From an uncultured Oscillospiraceae bacterium (lineage in GTDB: Bacteria; Bacillota; Clostridia; Oscillospirales; Ruminococcaceae), in contig UREN01000028.1 in NCBI GenBank assembly GCA_900546885.1, positions 1-26,521 on the forward strand: 26,521 nucleotides of DNA. Direction: 5' to 3'. Under the pieces are notes generated by a model that saw only the letters and a program-made list of their open reading frames with translations, did not search any database and had not been told where the DNA came from. Shown one piece after another: positions 14,458-22,841 of the stretch; position 1 is the first letter of the stretch, and each line of letters opens with the position of its first letter. Position numbers and translations under genes: made by a program.

Positions 14458-15573
14458 ATGAGTGTTTGTATTCGCATCAAAGATGCTGTAAAAAAATATG
14501 GCGATAATACGATCATCTCAGATCTGTCTCTGGATATCAAGGAGGGTGAATTTTTCACCCTCCTTGGTCCATCCGGGTGCGGAAAAACAACGCTTCTGAG
14601 AATGATAGCAGGCTTTAACAGTATTGAAGGCGGAGATTTCTATTTCAATGACAAGCGCATCAACGATATAGACCCGGCCCGCAGAAACATCGGCATGGTG
14701 TTTCAGAACTATGCCATCTTTCCGCACATGACAGTGCGCGATAACGTGGCCTTCGGCCTGAAAAACAGAAAAGAATCGAAAGAGACCATCCAGGCCGAGA
14801 CAGACCGGTTTATGGAGCTGATGCACATCAAAGAATATGCCGACCGCATGCCAGACCGGCTTTCGGGCGGCCAGCAGCAGCGTGTGGCGCTGGCGCGTGC
14901 GCTGGTTATCAAGCCGGACGTGCTGCTGATGGACGAACCGCTGAGCAACCTGGACGCCAAGCTTCGCGTAGAGATGCGCACGGTGATCAAAGAGATACAG
15001 CACACGGTGGGCATTACCAACGTATATGTCACCCACGACCAGGAAGAGGCCATGGCCGTGTCGGACCGCATTGCCGTTATGAACCAGGGTGTCATCCAGC
15101 AGGTGGGCACCCCAAAGGCAATTTATCAGCGTCCGGCCAACCTGTTCGTGGCCACATTCATCGGGCGCTCGAACATTCTGCCTGGCGAGCTGAAACCGGA
15201 AGGCGGCAAATGCATGCTGAGCTTTGACGGCGGTTTTTCGGTGCCGGTGGAAAACGTGCTGCCCGAACAGCAGAAGCCGCAGCGCGTTCAGGTTTCTGTA
15301 AGGCCGGAAGAGTTTGTGTTGAACACGGCCGAGCAGGCCAGCGGCCTGAAGGCCACAGTGGACAGCAGCGTGTTTCTGGGGCTGAACACCCACTATTTTG
15401 CCCATACAGACACAGGCGAGCGCATCGAGATTGTTCAGGAATCGCAGATAGACAACGTCATTCCTGACGGCACGGTGATCCGCCTTGGGGTAAAAACCGA
15501 GAAAATCAACATCTTTGCGGAAGATGGAACGCGCAACCTGCTGGAAGGCGTGCACGACGACAACGCAGTTTGA
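14458..15573 (+). CDS. ABC transporter ATP-binding protein (FbpC/PotA-like)
   Basis: This 371-aa ATPase energises the importer. Walker A is GPSGCGKTT (about residues 37-45), the Q-loop lies at MVFQNYAIFPHMT, the signature is LSGGQQQRVALARAL, and Walker B is VLLMDEPLSNLD. The H-loop is VYVTHDQEEAM. The C-terminal ~130 residues are a TOBE-type domain, as in ferric, spermidine and maltose importers. The start is ATG 14458 after AAGGGGA; an in-frame ATG at 14419 overlaps the preceding gene and lacks a site. The gap to the binding protein is 35 nt and to the permease 18 nt. A perfect 13-bp inverted repeat lies at codons 28-36. Confidence 0.93.
   Translation: MSVCIRIKDAVKKYGDNTIISDLSLDIKEGEFFTLLGPSGCGKTTLLRMIAGFNSIEGGDFYFNDKRINDIDPARRNIGMVFQNYAIFPHMTVRDNVAFGLKNRKESKETIQAETDRFMELMHIKEYADRMPDRLSGGQQQRVALARALVIKPDVLLMDEPLSNLDAKLRVEMRTVIKEIQHTVGITNVYVTHDQEEAMAVSDRIAVMNQGVIQQVGTPKAIYQRPANLFVATFIGRSNILPGELKPEGGKCMLSFDGGFSVPVENVLPEQQKPQRVQVSVRPEEFVLNTAEQASGLKATVDSSVFLGLNTHYFAHTDTGERIEIVQESQIDNVIPDGTVIRLGVKTEKINIFAEDGTRNLLEGVHDDNAV
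14538..14566. repeat. Perfect 13-bp hairpin inside the ATPase gene
   Basis: CAAGGAGGGTGAA (14538-14550) and its exact complement (14554-14566) flank a TTT loop. It lies about 80-110 nt into the ATPase reading frame, over codons for the conserved KEGEFFTLLGP region. The left arm contains a strong ribosome-site-like AAGGAGG. Confidence 0.85.
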
Positions 15574-15591
15574 CAGGCGGGGGGCGGTGCT

Positions 15592-17247
15592 ATGAAAAAG
15601 ACAAAGAGGCTTGACCCGTGGGTTGTTGTCACGCTGGTCATTCTGTTCTGCTATCTGCTGTTCCTTATTTACCCAATGTTCAACCTGCTGCGGCAATCGG
15701 TGTTCAGCGGCGAAACAGGCGCGTTTACCCTGGAATATTTCCAGAAATTTTTCGGCAAAACCTATTACCTCTCCACACTGTGGAATTCCTTTAAAGTGTC
15801 GGTGGCCGCCACGGTTATCACACTGGTTATAGGGGTGCCGCTGGCCTATGTATATAACATGTATTACATAAAAGGCCGGGGCTTCTTGCAAATTATCATC
15901 ATTCTGTGCAGCATGTCGGCGCCCTTCATTGGTGCCTATTCGTGGATTTTGCTTTTGGGCAATTCAGGCATCATCCGCAAGGCAATCAAATCTCTGCTGG
16001 GCATCACATTGCCCAGCATCTACGGCTTCAACGGCATTTTGCTGGTGCTGTCGCTTCAGCTGTTTCCTCTGGTGTTTCTGTATGTCTCCGGCGCTATGAA
16101 AAACATTGACAACTCTTTGCTGGAGGCATCTGAAAACATGGGCTGCAAGGGCGTAATGCGCTTTTTTAAAGTAATCTTGCCCCTGTGCATGCCCACCATC
16201 CTGGCCGCTACGCTGCTGGTGTTCATGCGCGCCTTTGCCGATTTTGGCACGCCGCTGCTGATTGGGCAGGGCTACCGCACCTTCCCGGTAGAGATATACA
16301 ATGCTTTCTTTTCCGAGACGGCGGGCGGCGATTACGGCTTTGCCTGTGCCACCGCCGTAATCGCCATTCTCATCACCACAGTGGTGTTTCTTGTACAAAA
16401 GCGCACATCCAACCGATTTTCCTTCACCATGAACGCCCTTCATCCCATCGAGCGCAAAAAGGCAAAAGGGCCGTTCAGCGTTCTTATCCACATCTTTGCT
16501 TATGGCGTAGTAGGTGTTGCGTTCCTGCCGCAAATTTATATCCTGTATGAGTCTTTCCGAAAAACTTCCGGCAAGGCATTTGTGCCAGGCTATTCCCTGG
16601 AAAGCTACCGTTCTGCCTTCCAGGTGGCAGGCAGCGCCATCAAAAACACCTTTGTGATTGGCCTGAGCGCCCTGGCCGTCATCATCCTGCTGGCGGTTCT
16701 GGTGGCCTATTTGGTGGTGCGGCGCAGAAGCACGGCCAACAATGTTATCGACATCATGAGCATGCTGCCCTACATCATTCCGGGCAGCGTGGTGGGCATT
16801 GCGCTTATTATGGCTTTCAACCAGAAACCGCTCATTCTCACGGGCACCATGATTATCATGGTGATTGCTTTGGTGATACGCCGCCTGCCGTACACAATAC
16901 GCAGTTCGGTGGCCACCCTGCAGCAGATTCCCATTACGGTGGAGGAGGCCGCTATCTCGCTTGGCGCCTCAAAAGCCAAAACCTTTTTCCTTGTTACGGT
17001 GCCCATGATGGCAAACGGCATCATTTCCGGTGCCATCTTAAGCTGGGTAACCATCATCACCGAACTCTCTACGGCAATCTGCCTGTACACAGTGCGCACA
17101 CAAACGCTGACGCTGGCCATCTATGTGTATGTGTCCCGCGGCAACGATGGCATTGCTGCGGCTTTGGCCACCATCCTGTCTTTGACCACGGTGGTATCTT
17201 TGTGCATTTTCATGAAGGTGTCCAAATCCAAAGATGTAACACTTTGA
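15592..17247 (+). CDS. ABC transporter permease, two fused transmembrane domains (FbpB/AfuB-like)
   Basis: This 551-aa membrane protein has about 12 helices in two homologous halves, so one chain supplies both transmembrane domains. Each half has an EAA loop that contacts the ATPase: EASENMGCKGVMRFFKVILP in the first and EAAISLGASKAKTFFLVTVP in the second. This fused form is typical of ferric and AfuB-like importers. ATG 15592 follows a GGGGGGCGG stretch. The gap to the ATPase is 18 nt and to nanE 13 nt, so all four genes are one operon. The substrate cannot be read from the permease. Confidence 0.92.
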   Translation: MKKTKRLDPWVVVTLVILFCYLLFLIYPMFNLLRQSVFSGETGAFTLEYFQKFFGKTYYLSTLWNSFKVSVAATVITLVIGVPLAYVYNMYYIKGRGFLQIIIILCSMSAPFIGAYSWILLLGNSGIIRKAIKSLLGITLPSIYGFNGILLVLSLQLFPLVFLYVSGAMKNIDNSLLEASENMGCKGVMRFFKVILPLCMPTILAATLLVFMRAFADFGTPLLIGQGYRTFPVEIYNAFFSETAGGDYGFACATAVIAILITTVVFLVQKRTSNRFSFTMNALHPIERKKAKGPFSVLIHIFAYGVVGVAFLPQIYILYESFRKTSGKAFVPGYSLESYRSAFQVAGSAIKNTFVIGLSALAVIILLAVLVAYLVVRRRSTANNVIDIMSMLPYIIPGSVVGIALIMAFNQKPLILTGTMIIMVIALVIRRLPYTIRSSVATLQQIPITVEEAAISLGASKAKTFFLVTVPMMANGIISGAILSWVTIITELSTAICLYTVRTQTLTLAIYVYVSRGNDGIAAALATILSLTTVVSLCIFMKVSKSKDVTL

Positions 17248-17260
17248 CGGGAGGTGCGGT

Positions 17261-18001
17261 ATGAAACCTGTGGTAGAAAGGCTGATGGGCAAAACCATCA
17301 TCAGCGTGCAGGCCTATGAAGACACACCGCTGTACGGCCCGCAGAACATGCGCATCATGGCGCAAAGCGTACTAATGGGCGGGGCCGAAGGTCTGCGCGC
17401 ATGCTGGCCCCAAGATATCCGGGCCATCCGGGCCATCACCAGCAAACCCATCGTGGGCATTTATAAAGATTTCCCCGAAGGGCAAGACCCCCTCGACGCA
17501 ATTTATATCACCCCCACGCTGGAGCGTGCGAAAGAGGTGATAGATGCGGGGGCGGATGTGCTGGGCCTGGATTGCACGCTGCGCCCCCAGCGAGGGCTTG
17601 AGGCGCTGAAGGCGCTGCTGGGCGAAGTGCACCGGCTTTGGCCGCACATTGCCGTTATGGCAGATTTATCCACCCTGGAAGAAGGCGTGGCCGTGGCCGA
17701 AACGGGCCTTGTAGACATCATCTCTACCACCCTCAGCGGCTACACGCGCAGCAGTCTGGGCAGAAAGGGCGAAAAGCCGGATGTGCAGCTGATACGCGAG
17801 TTGAAAAAGGCCATACAGCTTCCGGTAAACGGCGAGGGCCATATTTGGGAATTGGCCGACCTTGAGGCGGTTTTGGATGCCGGAGCAGATATGGTGACCA
17901 TCGGTTCGGCTGTCACACGGCCGCATCTCATTACCGAACGCTTTGTGGCATGCCAGCACCGCTGGCGCGCCCAAAAACAAACGAAAAAAGCAGAAAAATA
18001 A
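17261..18001 (+). CDS. nanE: N-acetylmannosamine-6-phosphate 2-epimerase
   Basis: This 246-aa TIM-barrel enzyme converts ManNAc-6-P to GlcNAc-6-P in amino-sugar and sialic acid catabolism. Diagnostic stretches are IISVQAYEDTPLYG, PIVGIYKDFP with Lys69, ADLSTLEEG, DIISTTLSGYT, LPVNGEGHI with Glu192, and the phosphate-binding VTIGSAVTRP. Lys69 and Glu192 match by motif the catalytic Lys/Glu pair known in Clostridium perfringens NanE. The C-terminus adds a basic tail (QKQTKKAEK). ATG 17261 lies 6-7 nt behind GGGAGGT. It closes the transporter operon; no nanA or nanK is present in the window. Confidence 0.94.
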   Translation: MKPVVERLMGKTIISVQAYEDTPLYGPQNMRIMAQSVLMGGAEGLRACWPQDIRAIRAITSKPIVGIYKDFPEGQDPLDAIYITPTLERAKEVIDAGADVLGLDCTLRPQRGLEALKALLGEVHRLWPHIAVMADLSTLEEGVAVAETGLVDIISTTLSGYTRSSLGRKGEKPDVQLIRELKKAIQLPVNGEGHIWELADLEAVLDAGADMVTIGSAVTRPHLITERFVACQHRWRAQKQTKKAEK

Positions 18002-18006
18002 AATGG

Positions 18007-18036
18007 CAGGGGCCCCGGCAAAAGCCGGGGCCCCTG
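18007..18036. terminator. Strong hairpin between convergent nanE and the sensor kinase
   Basis: CAGGGGCCCCGGC (18007-18019) pairs with its exact complement (18024-18036) around an AAAA loop. On the + strand GCTTTGTT follows, a weak T tract. On the minus strand CCATTTTATTTTTC follows, a better one. It probably ends transcription from both sides. Confidence 0.75.
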
Positions 18037-18082
18037 GCTTTGTTAAGCAGTGTGCGCCGAAAAAGCACGGTGCAGGCCGGCT

Positions 18083-19474
18083 TTAACCAAGCGGCAGGCA
18101 CAGCTCGGCGCAGGCGCCACCCTGCGGGCGGTTGGAAAGCGACAGCCGGCCCCCATGCAGCTGTGCGGCTTCGCTGGCAATGGTAAGGCCAAGGCCCATA
18201 TGGCCGGCGGCCGGGTTGCGCGCGGCGTCACCGGAATAAAAGGCCTGTGTGCCAAGGCGCAGCGCCTCGGGGGAAAAGCCGGGGCCCTCGTCCAGCACGC
18301 GCAGGCACAAAAAGTTGCCGCTGCACTCGGCCTGCAGGCTTACAAGGCCGCCCTGCGGTGAGGCAGAGACGGCGTTTTCCACCAGGTTCAACACGGCGCG
18401 GCACAACAGGTTTTTGGCACAGAACAACGCAGCCGGGCCGCCCTGCGGCACAGCTGCTTCAAAGCGCAGCCCGGCTTTTGTGCAAAGCGCCTGCGCGTCT
18501 TTGCACAGGGCGGCCAAAAGCGGGGCGGCAGGCGTTTCGGCCCGTTCTTCCTTCTGTGCTTCCAGCGCGGCCACAGCGCGCAGGGAATCGACATACTGCT
18601 GCGCGCGCAGGGCGTTTCGCACAACGCCCTGTGCCAGTGCCTGCTGCGGCGCGGGCAGGCCGTCTTCGCACAGAAGTTCGGCGTTGCCGCTGATGACGGT
18701 GAGTGGTGTTTTCAAATCGTGCGTCAGGGCGGCAAGCTGCCTGCGGCGCAGGGCCTCGGCCTTCCACTGGCTGTTCAGCGCAGAGGCAAGCTGCTGGCGC
18801 AGGCTGTCCATGGTGGCCAATGCACAGGCAAACTCCCGCACATGGGCCTTGCCCTGCGGCCAGCTTTCCAGCGTGCCCGAGGCAATGGCGCTGCCGGCTT
18901 CGGCCAACAGGCGGGCATCTGCCTGCAGGCGCCTGGAGACGGCACGCGTCACGGCCACCACACCGCCCAGGCAGGCCAGCGCGGTGGCAGCAAGGAACAT
19001 GGCCTGAAAATCGGGCAATTTGCCGCGCAAAGCGGGGTTCGCATAGGGCACAGCATAGTCGTATTGAAAATAGGCCACAGCGCCGTCGGCCAGGGGCACA
19101 ACCGTATGATATTGTGTATAGCCCAAGTTGCCGCTGCCGCCGCGCTGGGCATTCCGGGCCTTTTCCAGGTGCCAGGCATCCATGTTGGTGCACAGCACCG
19201 CCGCATCTGCCTGCGGCGAAGAAAATACGGCCCAGCGGCATAACTCCGGCAGCTCACCGGCGGGAAAACTGGCCGCCGTGTGCCCGGCCGCCAGGGCCGC
19301 CCCCTGCGCCGCCGCCTCGCTGCCGGCCGAGGCGGGCAAAATAAAGCCGCAGTTCATCAGAAGCTGAAAACTGAACAGCGCCGCAAAGCACACCGCAATG
19401 CACAGGGCGCCTGCGGCCAGCAGGTAACCCCACAGCAGCCCCGCAAGCGAATGCGCTTTCACTCGCTTTTCCAT
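18083..19474 (-). CDS. Sensor histidine kinase
   Basis: This 463-aa two-component sensor has a first membrane helix at about 11-42, an extracytoplasmic sensing domain at about 45-155, and a second helix at about 157-178. A HAMP-like segment leads to the HisKA domain, with phospho-acceptor His252 in ALTHDLKTPLT. The ATPase domain has the N box (NLVENAV, 363-369), G1 (DEGPGF, 395-400) and G2 (GHMGLGL). The outer domain is not recognised, so the signal is unknown. ATG 19474 overlaps the end of the response regulator by 16 nt, indicating translational coupling. Confidence 0.92.
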   Translation of the reverse strand: MEKRVKAHSLAGLLWGYLLAAGALCIAVCFAALFSFQLLMNCGFILPASAGSEAAAQGAALAAGHTAASFPAGELPELCRWAVFSSPQADAAVLCTNMDAWHLEKARNAQRGGSGNLGYTQYHTVVPLADGAVAYFQYDYAVPYANPALRGKLPDFQAMFLAATALACLGGVVAVTRAVSRRLQADARLLAEAGSAIASGTLESWPQGKAHVREFACALATMDSLRQQLASALNSQWKAEALRRRQLAALTHDLKTPLTVISGNAELLCEDGLPAPQQALAQGVVRNALRAQQYVDSLRAVAALEAQKEERAETPAAPLLAALCKDAQALCTKAGLRFEAAVPQGGPAALFCAKNLLCRAVLNLVENAVSASPQGGLVSLQAECSGNFLCLRVLDEGPGFSPEALRLGTQAFYSGDAARNPAAGHMGLGLTIASEAAQLHGGRLSLSNRPQGGACAELCLPLG

Positions 19475-20124
19475 TTATACCCTACCCCCCACACTGTCTC
19501 GATGGGCGAAAGGCCAAAGGCCTTTAGCTTTGCACGGATGTTCTTCACATGCTCGGCCACGGCGGAATCGTCTGCCGTGGCCTCAAAGCCAAACACGGCC
19601 TCATAAATCTGCTCTTTGGAAAACGTCTGCCCCGCGTGCAGGGCAAGAAATTCACAGATGGCATATTCCCCTTTGGTAAGGCGAATGGGCACATCGTTGC
19701 AAAAGGCCGCCTTGCCGGGCATGTCGAACGAGACGCCACCCCGGCGCAGGTAGGCGCAGGGGGCGCGCCGCTCGCGCCGCAGGTGCGCGGCCACGCGGGC
19801 ACGCAGCTCTGCAATGCGAAAGGGCTTGGCAAGGTAATCGTCCCCGCCCAGGCCCAGCCCGGTGAGCACATCCGCCTCCTGTGTTTTGGCGGTGAGAAAC
19901 AGGATGGGGCAGGCCGCAAGGGCACGGATGCGCGCACAGGTGGCAAAACCGTCCTCTCCGGGCATCATCACATCCAGCAAAATGCAGTCTGCCCAGCGGC
20001 ATGCTTCGGGCGTCACCGCAGCCCCGCTGGCCAGCGTTTTCACCGTGTGTCCGTCGCGCGCCAGCGCTGCTTGCAAAAGCGCGCGCACGTCTTCTTCATC
20101 GTCCACGGCAAGGATATTGGCCAT
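19459..20124 (-). CDS. OmpR/PhoB-family response regulator
   Basis: This 221-aa regulator has a receiver domain (about 1-115) with acidic pocket Asp8/Asp9 (VDDEED), phospho-acceptor Asp51 (LLDVMMP), Thr78 (FLTAK) and Lys100 (AKPF). The C-terminal winged helix (about 125-221) contains IRLTKGEYAICEFLA, the recognition helix region AVAEHVKNIRAKL, and IETVWGVGYKW. I chose ATG 20124 (MANILAVDD), well spaced after AGAGGTG, over GTG at 20133. It lies 15 nt behind the TraX-like gene and overlaps the kinase, so the three form one operon. Targets are unknown. Confidence 0.93.
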   Translation of the reverse strand: MANILAVDDEEDVRALLQAALARDGHTVKTLASGAAVTPEACRWADCILLDVMMPGEDGFATCARIRALAACPILFLTAKTQEADVLTGLGLGGDDYLAKPFRIAELRARVAAHLRRERRAPCAYLRRGGVSFDMPGKAAFCNDVPIRLTKGEYAICEFLALHAGQTFSKEQIYEAVFGFEATADDSAVAEHVKNIRAKLKAFGLSPIETVWGVGYKWKSE

Positions 20125-20139
20125 CCCATTCACCTCTCA

Positions 20140-21012
20140 TCACGTTAAAACAGGGTATAGCGCACACGAAAGGGCGTACAGCACATACACATGCGCGGGG
20201 TAAAACGCATAGAAAAACCGCCCAAGGGCGCGTCCGCCGCGCCCGCGCGCACCATTGTATGCCAGGAACAAAAGGGCAGCAAAAGCGCTCATCCATTCAT
20301 ACCCCATGGTAAACAGCGCCGAAAGGGGCAGCCCCGTCATGCGGATGCCAAGCAGCACAGTGCCGCCTTCGGTCAGCAGCGTCCAGCCAAACCAGGCCCC
20401 GGCCTGCACGCTGCGGCGGCCGCGCAGGGCATACAGCAGCACACCGCCCAGCATGAAATACAGGCTGCCGTCAATGATGACGCTGGTGGAGGGCAGCACA
20501 GTATAAAACAGCAGCCCCAGAATGCCCTGATAATCGCCCAGCAGCGGCGCCAGCAGGTATATGGCAAAATAGGGCCAGGCAATGGGCGCGGCCAGCAGCA
20601 GGGCGCCGCGCAGAAATTTGCGGCTGCGCACAAAATCGACGCCCCACAGCATCACCAAAATGAGGGTAAATGTAGAGAGCATGGCGTTCTGCGGAAAAAA
20701 GCCGTCCGCACGCTGAAGGCCGGGCATCAGAATACAGGCATACTGCACAGCGCCCATGCCTGCCCCCAGCAGCCAGATGCGCAGGAAATAGCGCGTTTTG
20801 CTGCGGGTATGGGCCCAGCCCTCCACCAGGCTGAACAGAAACAGCGGCGCGGAAAGGCGCCCCAGCCAGGTGAACACCAGGGGAATGGCGCCGGTAAAGC
20901 CGAAAAAGTAATAGATATGGTCCAGCAGCATCAGGCAGAGGGCCAGCAGTTTCAGCCCGTTCTGTGTGATGCCCTGCCGGGCAGCGGCAGGGGAAAGCGT
21001 TGCGGTTTGCAT
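20140..21012 (-). CDS. TraX-like integral membrane protein
   Basis: This 290-aa hydrophobic protein has about 8-9 membrane segments. It resembles the TraX family: NGLKLLALCLMLLDHIYYFF at the start, WLGRLSAPLFLFSLVEGW, PQNAMLSTFTLILVMLWG, and a closing FYAFYPAHVYVLY. TraX of plasmid F acetylates pilin; chromosomal relatives in Firmicutes are common and uncharacterised, and are thought to be acyltransferase-like. The start is ATG 21012 after AAAGGAGTG; an upstream in-frame ATG at 21093 lacks a site. There are no conjugation genes here, so a plasmid transfer role is unlikely. Linkage to the two-component system suggests an envelope function. Confidence 0.82.
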   Translation of the reverse strand: MQTATLSPAAARQGITQNGLKLLALCLMLLDHIYYFFGFTGAIPLVFTWLGRLSAPLFLFSLVEGWAHTRSKTRYFLRIWLLGAGMGAVQYACILMPGLQRADGFFPQNAMLSTFTLILVMLWGVDFVRSRKFLRGALLLAAPIAWPYFAIYLLAPLLGDYQGILGLLFYTVLPSTSVIIDGSLYFMLGGVLLYALRGRRSVQAGAWFGWTLLTEGGTVLLGIRMTGLPLSALFTMGYEWMSAFAALLFLAYNGARGRGGRALGRFFYAFYPAHVYVLYALSCALYPVLT

Positions 21013-21108
21013 AATAAAAAACACTCCTTTTTCTGTGGGCGCAGGCGCGCCCAAGGCGGCTGTGTGCCCTCTGAAAAGAAGTGTACCTGCCATTTATCAG
21101 GAATTTAT

Positions 21109-21138
21109 AAGGGGCGCGAAATTTATTTCGCACCCCTT
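21109..21138. terminator. Hairpin between the phospholipase-like and TraX-like genes
   Basis: A 14-bp stem pairs AAGGGGCGCGAAAT (21109-21122) with ATTTCGCACCCCTT (21125-21138), with one mismatch read as G-U in minus-strand RNA. It lies 17 nt after the stop of the upstream gene. ATAAATT follows on the minus strand, so the U tract is poor. Termination or attenuation before the TraX-like gene is possible. Confidence 0.5.
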
Positions 21139-21154
21139 TGCACGTTGAAACAGC

Positions 21155-21814
21155 TCAAAGCCCCTGCAAAAGCGGGCGTATCTCACAGGCGTTCCGGCGA
21201 ATGAATGTGTCCATGCCCTCTTTGGTAAGCCAGCGGTAGGTATGGCCCTGCGGGGCGGCGCCCGTGCGGTAATATTCCACAATGTTCTTCATCTGTGCCG
21301 CCAGTGCGTCCGGCCCGTAATAGGGCAGGTATTCGTTGGGGAAATTGCCGGCGCCTGCCAGCACCCGCAGGGGCTCGAAGCCGGGGTTTTCGGAAAAAAA
21401 CTGCATGTCCAGGCCATACCAATCTTTTTTCTGCTCCAGCGTCAGGGCAATGTCTTCCGGCGTGCCAAACGCCGTGCCCGCCGCCGCACGCACGGGCTCT
21501 ACAATCTCACGTACCCAGGCGCAATCGGTCAGCAGATGGATATAATAGGCGGTGTAAAAGGCGCGCGCCTCCGGCAAGAGGGCTTTGCCCTCCAAATAAG
21601 CGGCACGAAAAGCAGGGGCATCGCAGTTGCGCTTGTAGCCGTCCGGCGCCCAATGCGTCACCTGCGTGGGCGGGTCAAACACATTTTCGGCAATATAGGC
21701 GCCGCAATCTGGCCCCACTGCCCCCACATAATAGGCCATGGCCTCCTGCGGTGTGCCGGTGAACGGCGCGCCCAGGGCCTGCGCCACACGAAGATGTACC
21801 ATCCAGGATGCCAT
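21155..21814 (-). CDS. Zinc-dependent phospholipase C-like protein
   Basis: This 219-aa protein begins MASWMVHLRVAQAL and contains GAVGPDCG, THWAPD and YYIHLLTDCAWVREI. These His/Asp positions fit the metal-binding helices of the zinc-dependent phospholipase C fold. There is no signal peptide, unlike the secreted clostridial toxins, so it is probably a cytoplasmic hydrolase of unknown substrate; such proteins are common in Clostridia. The start is ATG 21814, 7 nt after GGGAGG. An in-frame ATG at 21847 has a worse site. The gene is read toward the TraX-like gene. Confidence 0.72.
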   Translation of the reverse strand: MASWMVHLRVAQALGAPFTGTPQEAMAYYVGAVGPDCGAYIAENVFDPPTQVTHWAPDGYKRNCDAPAFRAAYLEGKALLPEARAFYTAYYIHLLTDCAWVREIVEPVRAAAGTAFGTPEDIALTLEQKKDWYGLDMQFFSENPGFEPLRVLAGAGNFPNEYLPYYGPDALAAQMKNIVEYYRTGAAPQGHTYRWLTKEGMDTFIRRNACEIRPLLQGL

Positions 21815-22009
21815 ACCGCGTCCTCCCTTCTTCACCATCCAACCCACAGAAACGCACCGAAAGAGTCATCTGCCGGGCCATTCTCATGCAGAACTGTGCA
21901 ACCTCATATTTTTATTCCTTTTCTAATTGGCACAATTTTGTCTTACTGCCTCTGAAGCGTATGTTCCGGCCACATATTTGCAATAGGATACCGGTGTAAG
22001 TGGGTTATG

Positions 22010-22258
22010 TCACAGCTCTATTGCCATAAATGACTCTTGTTCAACTTTACAGCCATGTCTTTTCATGAAATCAAATATCTCTTGATATGCGCACAGCAAA
22101 GGTGAGCACATAATTTTCCGGTCTTTCGCAGACAGCGAAGGATAATGCCCTGCTTGAAAACATGCTTGCAGCGTGGAAAGAGCCATTTGAGTTGGGGGCA
22201 ACCGGAATTCCGCTAAATAAAGATAGGCCGGGTTCTTCCGAAGATTATAATATTCCAT
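22010..22258 (-). CDS. Small hypothetical protein (doubtful, possibly a remnant)
   Basis: An 82-aa frame from ATG 22258 (MEYYNLRKNPAYLYLAEF...) has reasonable protein-like composition and several aromatic residues. It is not a family I recognise. There is no convincing ribosome site before the ATG, and extending to TTG 22282 does not help. It could be the 3' end of a decayed gene. The flanks at 21815-22009 show no gene. Confidence 0.3.
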   Translation of the reverse strand: MEYYNLRKNPAYLYLAEFRLPPTQMALSTLQACFQAGHYPSLSAKDRKIMCSPLLCAYQEIFDFMKRHGCKVEQESFMAIEL

Positions 22259-22282
22259 AATCTGCTTCTGTTCAAGCGGCAA

Positions 22283-22646
22283 AATCAGTTAAATTGAAAA
22301 GAATGCTGCGAACGCTCCCTGAACGGGCCTGAAAGCAGTTGGTGTCATGAAACATCGCTTCGGGAAATTACGGGGATAACGGTTTCCTTGTTCAGGTGTC
22401 CAATTTTCTTTAACGCCAGTAAAACATTTGGCAATTTTGGGTGTTTCCCTGCAGCCCATATCCCAAAGAGCGGCCCTCCTGCAATGCGGCAATCGCTTGC
22501 CCGGAAAAACGGCCGTCAAAGTTGTTTTTCCATTGCCGATAGGCAGAAGCAAGAAGCGCCAACCGCTCTTACCCGGTTTCACCCGCCAGCTTGCCTTTCC
22601 GCCCATGGTTTCAGCGGGCAAACAAGATTCTTGTATCGGGAAAAAG
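22283..22646. other. Stretch without a supported gene
   Basis: The interval lies between the small hypothetical frame and the terminator of the rRNA operon. Open frames exist on both strands but have no ribosome sites, and those reaching 22681-22715 run into tRNA-Lys. I see no repeat or hairpin of note. Confidence 0.5.
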
Positions 22647-22672
22647 AAAAGCCGGCCAAGAGACCGGCTTTT
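22647..22672 (-). terminator. Intrinsic terminator of the rRNA-tRNA operon
   Basis: The stem AAAAGCCGG/CCGGCTTTT (22647-22655 and 22664-22672) has an 8-nt loop. On the minus strand it is followed by CTTTTTCCC, extending the U-rich end. It is immediately downstream of tRNA-Lys. Confidence 0.88.
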
Positions 22673-22673
22673 G

Positions 22674-22749
<76 letters not shown>

Positions 22750-22841
22750 GCATAAATGCGGCCCAAACAGGGCGCGCTATGAAAAAGAGCGAAGGCAAAA
22801 AGCCCCGCGCTGCTGCACCTTATACAAAGATGCAAAAAGAA

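Noticed and set aside
14518..15891. 457-codon frame antisense to the ATPase gene
   Set aside because: It lies over a clear ABC ATPase and is His/Val-rich, typical of a GC-driven shadow frame.
20191..21204. 337-codon plus-strand frame over the TraX-like gene
   Set aside because: It is antisense to a well-supported membrane protein, is Gln/His/Lys-rich and has no ribosome site.
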